NCBI GenBank assembly: GCA_023525975.1
Contig: CM042038.1
Location: 5,829,272 to 5,893,271 of the forward strand
Reading direction: 5' to 3'
DNA length: 64,000 nt
Source of the DNA: Smallanthus sonchifolius
Taxonomy: Eukaryota > Streptophyta > Magnoliopsida > Asterales > Asteraceae
Below, one piece after another: positions 1 through 11,036 of this stretch. The position numbers and the translations under genes were made by a program. Position 1 is the first letter of the stretch. Each line of letters starts with the position of its first letter. The notes under the pieces were generated by a model, which was given only the letters and a program-made list of their open reading frames with translations, was not told the origin of the DNA and did not search any database.

Positions 1-1135
1 GCAACAAAATAGTTTAAAAAGGGGCCGTGAAAAACTCACCTTGATAACGAACGACGGAAAAACGAGTGTTAGCAAAAATTACGCCCACGAACGCTAACGG
101 TGCCCTAAACATGAGGGATACATTACTAATTGAAACTCACGTCTTACTAGCAAGTTGTTCACCCATCCTACTTAGACTTATAATATTTTTAAGAAAATAT
201 TTATTTGAACGACCCGTTGGTGACTTCGACACGCGGTTATGTTTTTAACGAAAAATGGTGTATCATACACACATACGAAGACTTCAAGTGTTATTACCTA
301 ACAACGATCAACATGAAAGTATGAAACTAGTAACATATATATATCTACTCATACATATGCTTATAGTTCTAAATCACATGTGAAAACACTAAAGTCACAA
401 TATTTGCACATAAGCACCTTTCAAGCAAAACGACTAACTTTTAAGGAACAAACTTCCAAATTTCTAACGCATGAGTTCATATAACATCATATATCATCAA
501 AATATACTTAATAAAATATATTTCATCAAACAAAACAATCTTTCATTATTTTGACATAAAGTACCTATACATGGCAATTTCTAGCACATATGCGATAACC
601 GAAACATCATACCACATAAGTAAACACATGGGTCATAACACTAACTCATCATATACATTATTAGCTGAAAATATGTCATAAAATAAGTTTAATTTGCTGT
701 TTGAAATCAGACCTAACTAGCATTCATTTTTCAAGGCGGAAAACACCGATTTTACGACTAGTCATGCCTAAAATGTTATCCAAAAGCATCAAAACACCAA
801 GGATCATATTATTTATTAAAAATATGGATTTTTAACATAAAATATAATCTTTTTACAGCCATATAATCAGACCTAACTTATCCATCATTTTACATGTAAT
901 AATCCATCATTTAAGTACCCTTTTTGTAACAAATCATGGTCAAAACTCTAGCTAATCATCACAACATAAAATACCCTTTTAGAGCTGATCATTATACATA
1001 AAATACATCATATTTATCACCTTATTTCCAGATTTCAAATAATCCTAACAATTCATGTACAAACCTAGCTTTTATCATGCTTTTTAAACCACAATCTTTA
1101 GTAACAAGCATCCAAACGTAGGGGTTTAAGATCCA
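1..1135 (-). mobile_element. Older LTR, inner half, split by the Athila-like insertion
   Basis: AT-rich sequence without coding potential. It is contiguous in origin with 11037-12293: removing the Athila-like element and one copy of its 5-bp target duplication joins the two. Read on the minus strand it continues downstream of the TATA box near 11531 and so would be the R/U5 part of a long LTR that extends past the left window edge. The small ORF at 66-248 has no recognisable features. The LTR identity is an inference from the right half; the continuity is seen directly. Confidence 0.6.
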
Positions 1136-2569
1136 TGATGGGTGTCGAATCCACCAAATAAATTGTGTAGTAAACCTACTTGACACACTAAGAATAGTAT
1201 GAATGGAAGTAAGGTTCGTGTCCTCAGGGATATGGATTAACTTAATTATACCAAAAACGTTTGAACACAGATCCGGTTGTTAAACTCAAATGATTTGAAA
1301 GGGGGGTTTTGATTATGAAAAAGATTGACACTAAAAGCGTTAATTAAATTGTAGGTTGAATTCAAATATTTTAAAAACAATTCCAACACAAAGGTAATTT
1401 CTTTGATTTGACTCGGCTTACGATCATTAACAATTATGGTGCAATGATCCTTTAATTTAAACGGTTTGTATCGATACTAGACATCACGCCGTTCGGATAT
1501 CCACTCCGTCTAATGTCTAACCAAGCGCAGTTCGTTGATTAGAGCCAACCCGCTACTCTAAGTTCACGCCGTTCGGACCTTAATGTGCGGGTTGCAATGA
1601 CAGAAGTATCGATTATAATCAAACACTCACGCCGTTCGGAATGTTCCATTAGATTGAATGATTCTATAATGATTTTGGGTTTATAGACAAACACAAAACA
1701 TTATTTGTTCCTTGATCAAGAATAAAAATCTGATTAGAGTTTTAAACTTGAAGAACTTTAATAGAAATATTAACAAATTGATCAGGTTTATTAATAATCT
1801 AAAATATACCGGATTTAAGATTAAGAATCACACAAACAAACCATTCAAATAAACGGATTACATAATCGTTTCACATAAGATTCGAATCAAACCATTAGAA
1901 TAAACCCTAGTGTCGGAATTAAATTTGATTTAGCCGAACATAGTGGCTAAATCAATCGAACCAAATAAACAAAATCTAACTAAAAATAAAATAAACTTAC
2001 GAACTTGCGATGGAAAGAATTGTTTTCAAAACAAGCAAAAAATATCTTCCATCTGTTGCCTTTGCACTTGATTGCCGTTTTTTCCTTCGTGAAAACCGTT
2101 CATATGGCCACGTCCAGAGATAGATACCCCAAAAGATATTTCAATTCCTATTTTAAATCCATTCCTGATCCTCCCAAAATTCCGTCTAAACCTCCCCGAA
2201 AACCAATTTCTTTAAGCCCAATTAAAGTCCACCTGGTTCTCTAATATTCATTTAAATTCTTGCAGCCCAAACTTTAGTTCATAATTAAACACTAGCCCAC
2301 TTTCATTAACTTGATGTCCACGTGAATTTGCAAGCCCACTTTCTCTAATATTAGCTCATTATTTATTATTCTTGATCCTTCCAAAGTCCATTGTCATTCT
2401 TCGCGACCTCTCCGCACCTACAAAGACATAAAAACAATCCAAAGTAGACTCCGCTCCACCAACTCCAGTGTTACACAAAATAAAAGAATATACAAGTGAT
2501 AAACGCATGATATGTAGTAAAAATGAGTGCAGAAATTAGGATAAAACATGCCTAAATATGCAACTAACA
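1136..2569 (-). repeat. 3' LTR of the Athila-like element
   Basis: Direct repeat of 9598-11031. It contains three copies of the 14-mer TCACGCCGTTCGGA (1484-1497, 1564-1577, 1627-1640). The 79-aa ORF at 2005-2244 occurs identically in both LTRs and is antisense to the element, so it is not treated as a gene. Confidence 0.95.
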
Positions 2570-3465
2570 AATCTCCACAAGCTTAAACCTTTCCTTGTCC
2601 TCAAGGAAGTCAAGAATAAGAGTAAACTAAGAAGTAAAAATAAGTAAAACAAAAGAACACCTAACATGCTTAAACATTAGCCTATACGCATTCTCGTCCC
2701 GGGTAAAAACTGTGAGCATGAAATCATATTACTATACCAATTTCAATTGACATGCATAGAGCTGTTTTCAAGATGTTTATTAACAACATGTACCCAATTT
2801 GCTAGTTATGGTCCTCTAACCCTCAATTACTAGATTTATCGTTTCATATGAATTAGTGCAAAGTTGATTGATTAAACGTGCCAACACTTTTCCTCCCACG
2901 GTGAAAACCTTCCTAACCTCAAGGACTATAGAGAGCAAGTGGTCAATTTTGCACCACACAAGGTTACAAAAGATAGAACAAATGGGAAGAATTGAAGATA
3001 GAAATAGGAAGTGGGATAGAATATATAACACAGGAGAAGGATATACTCGAAATAATAAACAGGTGGTCAATTTTTTTTTTTTTTTCACCACACAAATGCT
3101 TTTGCACTTTTTTTTTTTTTTTTTTCATTCTTTTTCATATATATTTTTTTTTTCAAATTTTTTTTTTTTTTTTTTTTTTTTTGTAGGCTTTCAGAATGGG
3201 CTAAGGAGTGGATACGATTGATAAACAAACAAGGCTCTCAACCTATTTTTGCTAGGTATCGGAATTCTTATGTGGTTGGATTAGTATTAGGCACGAAGGG
3301 GTATTAAGTATTTTATCCTTGTGAATCTAAGAAAAGAGGGCACTAGCGTAACGGGGCACATGTGTCTTTTATTACTATCATTCTTTTCTAGCATGCAATC
3401 TATCACAAGCATAGTAACTTACTATCATTTTTCATGTTGCTCTCACAAGTTTCCCTAAGACAATC

Positions 3466-3496
<31 letters not shown>

Positions 3497-4062
3497 GAAT
3501 AACCTAAAATGCATGCAAACTAAACTAATGCAATGAACAAGTAAAGAATATACCTATCTCCCCAAGCTTAAAATCCAGCTTCGTCCTCGAGGCGTGAAGA
3601 GTAAGGTACACATGGAACTACGGGGGTGGAGGAGTCGGAGGGAATCCAGGTCGTGCCAAAAGGTGGTCACGAAGAGATGCTATGGATCGACCCATTTCCC
3701 GCTGATGAGCATAAATAAAGCGGAGCATAACTCGCTGATCATTAAGCTCACCTTGGATGTGGGTTAACGCGGCCATATCAGAAGGTCAAAACGGCCGTTT
3801 GGTATTTACAAGAGCAGCTTAACGCGGCCGTTTCAGGGTTCTGTGAACAAAAAAAAATTCTCAAGAGAGCAGAAACGGCCGTTTCGAATTTTCAAAGTGA
3901 GTTTGACGCGGCCGTTTGGAGGTTCTGTGAAAAACTATTAGAACTCTAAAATTTTTTTTTTTTTTTTTTCAACAAAAAAAAATGAACAAATAAAAATCGA
4001 GACACGGGTTGCCTCCCGTGTAGCGCCTTTCTTTATCGTCTTTGGCTAGACGTAGACCTCGT
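2570..4062 (-). other. 3' untranslated region of the Athila-like element with polypurine tract
   Basis: Non-coding 1.5 kb between the gag-pol stop and the 3' LTR. On the minus strand it is rich in long A runs (seen as T runs near 3070, 3105, 3160, 3469 and 3951). A purine-rich tract of the form AAGCTTGTGGAGAT abuts the LTR (about 2570-2584). A second, better match, AAGCTTGGGGAGAT, lies about 1 kb away (about 3559-3572), and both are followed by a similar ...GTCCTC.. context. Around 3786-3931 a unit of about 84 bp carrying CGGCCG palindromes and ggttctgtga is present twice. Confidence 0.7.
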
Positions 4063-7000
4063 TCAACCCTCATACTTTGCGCATTCCAATTCCATTACAC
4101 CTTCATTCTCCATTTGAAATCCTTCATAGAATAACTTTAACCTGTGCCCGTTCACCTTAAACGTTTTTCCTGTTGTTTCACTCGAAATTTCTACTGCGCC
4201 ATAAGGAAAAACGTTAGTAACAACAAACGGCCCAACCCAACGGGACCGTAATTTTCCGGGAAATAAGTGAAGTCGAGATGAGTATAATAACACCTTTTGT
4301 CCCACACTAAAACTCTTTCGTGTACTCACCTTATCGTGGAAGGCTTTGGTCTTGTCTTTGTAGATTCGGGAGTTCTCGTAAGCATCGTTACGAATTTCCT
4401 CTAACTCTTGAAGTTGTAACTTACGATGAACTCCAGCTTCATCAATCCTCAAGTTGAATTGCTTGATGGCCCAAAAAGCCTTGTGTTCCATCTCCACAGG
4501 AAGATGACAAGCTTTCCCAAAGACAAGGCGGAAGGGCGACATGCCTATTGGTGTTTTGTAGGCGGTGCGGTATGCCCACAATGCGTCTTCTAAACGCAAA
4601 CTCCAGTCTTTACGGTTCGGATTAACCATCTTTTCTAGGATCGACTTTATTTCTCGGTTTGAAATCTCAGCTTGACCGTTTGTTTGAGGATGGTATGCTG
4701 TCGAGACTCGATGTGCAACACCATACTTCTTGAAGAGCGCTTCGATCGTCCTATTGCAAAAATGCGATCCTCTATCGCTTATGAAAGCTTTGGGGGTGCC
4801 GAACCTACTAAAAATATTAGCTTTCACAAAACCTGAAACAACTTTAGCATCATTAGTTCTTGTGGCTTTTGCTTCTACCCACTTAGAGACATAGTCCACT
4901 GCCAAAAGTATATAAACATTACCAAACGATGATGGGAATGGACCCATGAAATCAATGCCCCATACATCAAAGATCTCACACACGTGAATGGGAGTGAGGG
5001 GCATTTGATCCTTAGCTTTCAAATTACCGGTTTTCTGGCATCGCTCACAAGATTTGCAAAACATGTATGAATCAAGAAATATACTTGGCCAATAAAAACC
5101 GGAATCAAGTACCTTATGTGCTGTCCGTTTTGGACCGAAGTGCCCTCCACAAGCTTGTGAATGGCAAAAGTCTAGAATTGAAGGTACCTCACTTTTGTCA
5201 ACGCATCGCCTTATAACTTGATCGGCACAATATTTCCAAAGGTATGGTTCATCCCAAACGTACCGTCCAGCTTCCTTCTTGATCTTATCCTTTTGAGCAC
5301 GAGAGAGTTCTGAAGGAAAAGTATTCGCTACCATGTAGTTGACGATATCGGCATACCATGGGGTGCTCACTTGAACGACAAAGAGGTGCTCATCAGGAAA
5401 CGAGTCGTTTAAAGGCATCGGCTCATCATTGTTTATAATCCTGCTTAGGTGATCCGCCACAAGATTTTGCTTGCCACTTTTATCTCTAATTTCCAAGTCG
5501 AATTCTTGAAGCAAAAGCACCCATCGAATGAGTCTTGGCTTGGCGTCCTTTTTAGTCATGAGATATCTCAAAGTTGCATGATCAGAATAAACAATTACTT
5601 TAGTACCCAATAAATATTGTCTAAATTTCTCTAAAGCAAAAACAATAGCTAAAAGCTCTTTTTCCGTGGTCGAGTAATTGCTTTGAGCATGGTCCAAAGT
5701 CCTTGAAGCATAGTATATCACATGTGGCACTCGGTCCTTCCTTTGACCCAACACCGCTCCTACCGCATGATTGCTCGGATCACACATGATCTCGAACGGT
5801 AGGTTCCAATCCGGCGGTTGAATTATGGGCGCAGTTACTAACAAGTCCTTCAATGTGTCAAAGGCTTGCTTGCATGCTTCAGAGAATTCAAATTCAACGT
5901 CTTTCTGTAGGAGTTCACACATCGGCCGAGTTATCTTTGAAAAGTCCTTGATAAATCTGCGATAAAATCCTGCATGGCCAAGAAAAGAACGTACCTCGCG
6001 GACACAATTAGGGTAGGGCAGAGATTTAATAACATCTATTTTTGCCTTATCTACCTCTAAACCCTTTGAAGAGACAACATGACCTAAAATGAGACCTTGA
6101 TCAACCATAAAATGACATTTTTCATAATTTAAAACAAGGTTGGTCTCGATACATCTTTCCAAAATTTTTGTCAAATTTTCCAAACACTCTTTAAAGGAAT
6201 TTCCATATACCGTGAAGTCATCCATGAAAACTTCAATTATCTCTTCAACATAATCTGAAAAAATGCTTACCATGCACCGTTGGAATGTGGCGGGGGCATT
6301 GCAAAGTCCAAAAGGCATCCGCCGGTATGCAAATGTACCAAAAGGGCATGTAAAAGTGGTTTTCTCTTGGTCTTCCGGTGCGACGGGAATTTGGTGAAAA
6401 CCGGAGTATCCGTCTAGGCAACAGTAATGAGTCTTTCCCGCCAACCTTTCCAACATTTGGTCAATGAAGGGCAGCGGGAAATGGTCTTTGCGAGTCGCTG
6501 TGTTGAGTCTTCTGTAATCGATGCAAACTCTCCACCCGTTTTGCACACGGGTGGGGACCAACTCGCCTTGTGCATTCTCGGTTACTGTGATACCTGTTTT
6601 CTTTGGAACTACCTGCACGGGACTTACCCATTTGCTGTCGGATATGGGGTAGATCATACCTGCATTCAATAATTTCAAGATCTCCTTCTTCACAACTTCC
6701 ATCATAGGAGGATTCAACCTTCTTTGAGCTTCCCGTGTGGGCTTGTAATCTTCCTCCATGAGGATTTTGTGCATACAAAGTGATGGGCTCAACCCTTTTA
6801 TGTCGGCTATGGTCCATCCAATTGCTTCCTTATAACGCTTGAGAGTGTTGACCAACTCGACTTCTTGCTCACTTGTCAACTTGTTAGAAATGATTACCGG
6901 TAAGGTTTCCTTCTCCCCAAGATATACATACTTCAGATGATTGGGGAGAGTCTTCAACTCTAGCTCGGGTGCCTGCAAAATGGATGGGAGAAGTTTTTGG

Positions 7001-9555
7001 TTAGTATTTGGCAGTGCAATTTTTGATGCTTCATACCTTGTTTTCTTTTGTGCATCCATGAAGGTTACGACCTCCATTAACTCCTCCCCAAGCTTGAACT
7101 TCTCAATAAGTTCTTTGGCGGCAACTTCATCAATACTCCTGTTTAACACTAAAGCTAGAATGTCATGGTTAGATAACTCAAGATATTCATCCGTTAATGG
7201 TTCAATTATTTCCAGAAAATTCAAGGATGAAACATCACTTGGGTAACGCATAGCATCATATATGTTGAAATTTATTACCTCACCATCAAACTCCATAGAG
7301 AGTGTGCCACTATAAACATCGATTTTAGTTTTAGCAGTTTTTAAGAATGGCCTCCCTAGTAAAATCGAACTGGAATTTGGGGCATCATCATCCTCCATAT
7401 CTAACACATAGAAATCAGCTGGAAAAACAAGTTCATTCACTTGGACCAACACATCCTCTAGGACACCTTTTGGGTGTACTATGGAACGATCGGCCAATTG
7501 AATGATTACCCCGGTCCTTTTTAACGGTCCTACATTGAGCGTTTTGAAAATAGAGTATGGTAGGACGTTAATAGAGGCTCCAAGGTCAAGCATGGCTCTC
7601 GGAACTGAAATATTCCCCAATTTGCAAGGAACGGTGAAGACACCCGGATCCTTGCACTTTGGGGGTAATCTCTTTTGTAAAACCGCAAAAATGTTCTCAC
7701 CAACCTTTACCGTTTCATTACCTTTTAGCTTCTTCTTTGAAGTACAAAGCTCTTTTAGGAACTTTGCATACCGTGGAACTTGCTTAATGGCATCAAGAAG
7801 GGGAATGTTTACCTCTACCTTACGGAATGTCTCCATTATCTCTTGATCTTCCCTTTCCTTCTTTGTACTTCGTAGTCTCGAAGGGAACGGGGGAGGGGTA
7901 GTGATTTTCACCTCACTTTCAACCTGTTTAGGTGCTTCCTTCTTCTTCTCCTCATTCTTCTCTTCAACAATGACTTCTTCTTCCTCATCTTGTATACCCG
8001 GTCCTTCATAGCTCTTCCCGTTTCTCAAAGTGATGGCACACGCATTATGCTTTGGGTTCGTTTCGGTTTGCGCGGGTAGTTTACCTTGAGATTCTATCTT
8101 GCTCACCGAACTAGCAAGTTGAGCCATTTGTTGCTCCAAATTCTTTATGCTAGCCTTGGTCTCTTGTTGGAATGATTGAGTGCTGGTGGCTAGACTTTTC
8201 ACAATGTCTTCCAAGGACATTCCTGAACTACCCGATGGTTGTTGTGCGGGTGATTGTTGTTGGCGAGGCTGGAAATTCTGCTGTTGATTGTTTGGTTGGA
8301 ACGGGGCTCGTGACTGATAATGTGGAGGAGGTCTTTGTTGGTAGTTCATGTTGGAAGAATGTCCCCAATTCTGATTACCTCGGGGATGTTCATATTGTTT
8401 CGAATTTTGTCCGGAGTAGCCTCCTACTACTTGTGCTTGTTCCACATCCTCTTGCAACATGGGGCATGCATCTGTGGGATGCCCAAATTGTAGACATATC
8501 CCACAAGCTCGAGCTTTTGGTTCCACAGCTTTGTCTTTAGTAAGTTGCATGACCGCTTTCGTCAATTCAGCAAGCTGATTTTCAATTTGAGGGGTACTTA
8601 CTTCCTTGACTCCTCGTGGGGTATCCGTATACCACTCTTCTTCTTGTGCCGAGTGTTTAGTGTCTTCGGCTATGGATGTGATTAATGCCCTGATTTGAGT
8701 TGGAGTTTTGTCTAGTAGAGCTCCTCCACTAGAGGCATTTATTAAACGCCTCTCCAACGGTGCAAGCCCTTCACAAAAGTATTGAAGGAGTTGATGCTCG
8801 GATATGCCATGTTGTGGGCATCGAGCACACAACTTCTTGAATCTTTCCCAGTATGTGTGTAACGCTTCCCTTTTTGTTTGCTTGATACCGATAATCTCTT
8901 TACGAAGGATTGAGGCCTTTACTTCTGGGAAGTATTTGTCTAGGAATAGTCTGGCTAGCTCATTCCAAGTGGTTACCGACCCCGGTGGTAGGTAATAGAG
9001 CCACTCCTTGGCTGAGTCTTGGAGAGAGAAGGGGAATGCTCTTAGCTTGATTTGATCTTCAGTTATGTTGTGTGGCTTCATGCCGGAACACACAACATGG
9101 AACTCCTTCAGAAACTTGTGGGGGTCTTCATTCTCAAGGCCTCGGAAGGTGGGCAACAGGTGAATGAGCCCGGACTTGAGCTCGAAGTTCTCCATGGCGG
9201 GGTAGTTGATGCAGAGTGGTTGTTGGGTGACATCATGAGTCGCCCACTGTCTAAGGGTTTGTTCAACTGCCATTGTGGATTCTGGTGAGTTTGGTTCTTG
9301 GATGGGTTGAGTAGGTGAGTGTGGTGGAGTTACTTCTTGAGAGATGGGTGTTTGTGAGGGTGATGGTGATTCGGTTTCGGATTCACTTGACAAGGGTATG
9401 TCTTGCCAAATGTTTATGACTGGAGGTGAAGATGTAGAGCTGGATGAGCTTGCTAACTTCTTTCGGAGTTTTGCTTGCTTCCTTAATCTCCTTGCAGTTT
9501 TCTCTATCTCCGAGTCAATCTCAAGTGGTGAACCTGTACGAAAAGATCTTGGCAT
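4063..9555 (-). CDS. Gag-Pol polyprotein of the Athila-like element
   Basis: Encodes the polyprotein for particle formation, reverse transcription and integration. The open frame reaches 9648, but its first 31 codons run through the LTR edge and primer-binding site. I take the ATG at 9553-9555 as the start, giving 1830 aa. Numbering from codon 9648, in order: Gag core about 165-300 (LRAFPFSLQDSAKEWL); CCHC zinc knuckle C382-C395 (CGICLQFGHPTDAC); aspartic protease DLGAS with D688; RT with FMDD at 1141-1144; RNase H (YSTTEKELLAIVFALEKF); integrase zinc finger (HxxxxCxxC region) and D1566, D1625, E1661, the D,D(35)E triad. The C-terminus is a GPY/F-like segment (RWVGPFVV) without a chromodomain. 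No stop or frameshift interrupts it and all catalytic residues checked are present, so it could be functional. Confidence 0.93.
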   Translation of the reverse strand: MPRSFRTGSPLEIDSEIEKTARRLRKQAKLRKKLASSSSSTSSPPVINIWQDIPLSSESETESPSPSQTPISQEVTPPHSPTQPIQEPNSPESTMAVEQTLRQWATHDVTQQPLCINYPAMENFELKSGLIHLLPTFRGLENEDPHKFLKEFHVVCSGMKPHNITEDQIKLRAFPFSLQDSAKEWLYYLPPGSVTTWNELARLFLDKYFPEVKASILRKEIIGIKQTKREALHTYWERFKKLCARCPQHGISEHQLLQYFCEGLAPLERRLINASSGGALLDKTPTQIRALITSIAEDTKHSAQEEEWYTDTPRGVKEVSTPQIENQLAELTKAVMQLTKDKAVEPKARACGICLQFGHPTDACPMLQEDVEQAQVVGGYSGQNSKQYEHPRGNQNWGHSSNMNYQQRPPPHYQSRAPFQPNNQQQNFQPRQQQSPAQQPSGSSGMSLEDIVKSLATSTQSFQQETKASIKNLEQQMAQLASSVSKIESQGKLPAQTETNPKHNACAITLRNGKSYEGPGIQDEEEEVIVEEKNEEKKKEAPKQVESEVKITTPPPFPSRLRSTKKEREDQEIMETFRKVEVNIPLLDAIKQVPRYAKFLKELCTSKKKLKGNETVKVGENIFAVLQKRLPPKCKDPGVFTVPCKLGNISVPRAMLDLGASINVLPYSIFKTLNVGPLKRTGVIIQLADRSIVHPKGVLEDVLVQVNELVFPADFYVLDMEDDDAPNSSSILLGRPFLKTAKTKIDVYSGTLSMEFDGEVINFNIYDAMRYPSDVSSLNFLEIIEPLTDEYLELSNHDILALVLNRSIDEVAAKELIEKFKLGEELMEVVTFMDAQKKTRYEASKIALPNTNQKLLPSILQAPELELKTLPNHLKYVYLGEKETLPVIISNKLTSEQEVELVNTLKRYKEAIGWTIADIKGLSPSLCMHKILMEEDYKPTREAQRRLNPPMMEVVKKEILKLLNAGMIYPISDSKWVSPVQVVPKKTGITVTENAQGELVPTRVQNGWRVCIDYRRLNTATRKDHFPLPFIDQMLERLAGKTHYCCLDGYSGFHQIPVAPEDQEKTTFTCPFGTFAYRRMPFGLCNAPATFQRCMVSIFSDYVEEIIEVFMDDFTVYGNSFKECLENLTKILERCIETNLVLNYEKCHFMVDQGLILGHVVSSKGLEVDKAKIDVIKSLPYPNCVREVRSFLGHAGFYRRFIKDFSKITRPMCELLQKDVEFEFSEACKQAFDTLKDLLVTAPIIQPPDWNLPFEIMCDPSNHAVGAVLGQRKDRVPHVIYYASRTLDHAQSNYSTTEKELLAIVFALEKFRQYLLGTKVIVYSDHATLRYLMTKKDAKPRLIRWVLLLQEFDLEIRDKSGKQNLVADHLSRIINNDEPMPLNDSFPDEHLFVVQVSTPWYADIVNYMVANTFPSELSRAQKDKIKKEAGRYVWDEPYLWKYCADQVIRRCVDKSEVPSILDFCHSQACGGHFGPKRTAHKVLDSGFYWPSIFLDSYMFCKSCERCQKTGNLKAKDQMPLTPIHVCEIFDVWGIDFMGPFPSSFGNVYILLAVDYVSKWVEAKATRTNDAKVVSGFVKANIFSRFGTPKAFISDRGSHFCNRTIEALFKKYGVAHRVSTAYHPQTNGQAEISNREIKSILEKMVNPNRKDWSLRLEDALWAYRTAYKTPIGMSPFRLVFGKACHLPVEMEHKAFWAIKQFNLRIDEAGVHRKLQLQELEEIRNDAYENSRIYKDKTKAFHDKVSTRKSFSVGQKVLLYSSRLHLFPGKLRSRWVGPFVVTNVFPYGAVEISSETTGKTFKVNGHRLKLFYEGFQMENEGVMELECAKYEG

Positions 9556-9576
9556 AAAACTGTTAAAATTACCGTA

Positions 9577-9594
9577 TCCCCGGCAACGGCGCCA
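9577..9594 (-). promoter_or_regulatory. Primer-binding site (tRNA-Asp type)
   Basis: Minus-strand TGGCGCCGTTGCCGGGGA, three bases inside the 5' LTR. This is the classic 3'-end complement of tRNA-Asp used by many plant Athila/Tat elements (family knowledge). It lies within the upstream extension of the gag-pol open frame. Confidence 0.85.
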
Positions 9595-9597
9595 ATT

Positions 9598-11031
9598 TGA
9601 TGGGTGTCGAATCCACCAAATAAATTGTGTAGTAAACCTACTTGACACACTAAGAATAGTATGAATGGAAGTAAGGTTCGTGTCCTCAGGGATATGGATT
9701 AACTTAATTATACCAAAAACGTTTGAACACAGATCCGGTTGTTAAACTCAAATGATTTGAAAGGGGGGTTTTGATTATGAAAAAGATTGACACTAAAAGC
9801 GTTAATTAAATTGTAGGTTGAATTCAAATATTTTAAAAACAATTCCAACACAAAGGTAATTTCTTTGATTTGACTCGGCTTACGATCATTAACAATTATG
9901 GTGCAATGATCATTTAATTTAAACGGTTTGTATCGATACTAGACATCACGCCGTTCGGATATCCACTCCGTCTAATGTCTAACCAAGCGCAGTTCGTTGA
10001 TTAGAGCCAACCCGCTACTCTAAGTTCACGCCGTTCGGACCTTAATGTGCGGGTTGCAATGACAGAAGTATCGATTATAATCAAACACTCACGCCGTTCG
10101 GAATGTTCCATTAGATTGAATGATTCTATAATGATTTTGGGTTTATAGACAAACACAAAACATTATTTGTTCCTTGATCAAGAATAAAAATCTGATTAGA
10201 GTTTTAAACTTGAAGAACTTTAATAGAAATATTAACAAATTGATCAGGTTTATTAATAATCTAAAATATACCGGATTTAAGATTAAGAATCACACAAACA
10301 AACCATTCAAATAAACGGATTACATAATCGTTTCACATAAGATTCGAATCAAACCATTAGAATAAACCCTAGTGTCGGAATTAAATTTGATTTAGCCGAA
10401 CATAGTGGCTAAATCAATCGAACCAAATAAACAAAATCTAACTAAAAATAAAATAAACTTACGAACTTGCGATGGAAAGAATTGTTTTCAAAACAAGCAA
10501 AAAATATCTTCCATCTGTTGCCTTTGCACTTGATTGCCGTTTTTTCCTTCGTGAAAACCGTTCATATGGCCACGTCCAGAGATAGATACCCCAAAAGATA
10601 TTTCAATTCCTATTTTAAATCCATTCCTGATCCTCCCAAAATTCCGTCTAAACCTCCCCGAAAACCAATTTCTTTAAGCCCAATTAAAGTCCACCTGGTT
10701 CTCTAATATTCATTTAAATTCTTGCAGCCCAAACTTTAGTTCATAATTAAACACTAGCCCACTTTCATTAACTTGATGTCCACGTGAATTTGCAAGCCCA
10801 CTTTCTCTAATATTAGCTCATTATTTATTATTCTTGATCCTTCCAAAGTCCATTGTCATTCTTCGCGACCTCTCCGCACCTACAAAGACATAAAAACAAT
10901 CCAAAGTAGACTCCGCTCCACCAACTCCAGTGTTACACAAAATAAAAGAATATACAAGTGATAAACGCATGATATGTAGTAAAAATGAGTGCAGAAATTA
11001 GGATAAAACATGCCTAAATATGCAACTAACA
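9598..11031 (-). repeat. 5' LTR of the Athila-like element
   Basis: Same length as 1136-2569 and, by my reading, one substitution apart. The 14-mer TCACGCCGTTCGGA recurs at 9946, 10026 and 10089. It carries the promoter of the element on the minus strand. Confidence 0.95.
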
Positions 11032-11036
11032 ATCCA

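Larger units (their letters stand above)
1136..11031 (-). mobile_element. Complete Athila-like Ty3/Gypsy LTR retrotransposon
   Basis: Two 1434-bp LTRs (1136-2569 and 9598-11031) start TGATGGG and end AACA, and are flanked by a perfect 5-bp target duplication ATCCA (1131-1135 and 11032-11036). Transcription runs on the minus strand, so the right LTR is the 5' LTR. A primer-binding site of the tRNA-Asp type (complement of TCCCCGGCAACGGCGCCA, about 9577-9594) lies 3 bp inside it. The internal region has one long gag-pol frame and a 1.5-kb 3' region; I see no env-like frame. Domain order protease, RT, RNase H, integrase and the lack of a C-terminal chromodomain place it in the non-chromovirus Athila/Tat branch. 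Comparing the LTRs by eye I find one difference (1450 C, 9912 A). Confidence 0.95.

Noticed and set aside
2005..2244. 79-aa ORF, with an identical copy at 10467-10706
   Set aside because: It lies inside the two LTRs, antisense to the element, and is identical only because the LTRs are. No recognisable protein features.
2816..3221. ORFs rich in Lys or Phe
   Set aside because: They are translations of long T/A runs in the retrotransposon 3' region.
4063..9555. Envelope-type gene expected in some Athila elements
   Set aside because: No open frame follows pol before the 3' LTR; the 1.5-kb 3' region is non-coding.
6427..9664. Several 63-122-aa ORFs on the plus strand and one on the minus strand within gag-pol
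   Set aside because: Shadows of the intact gag-pol frame; no independent coding signal.
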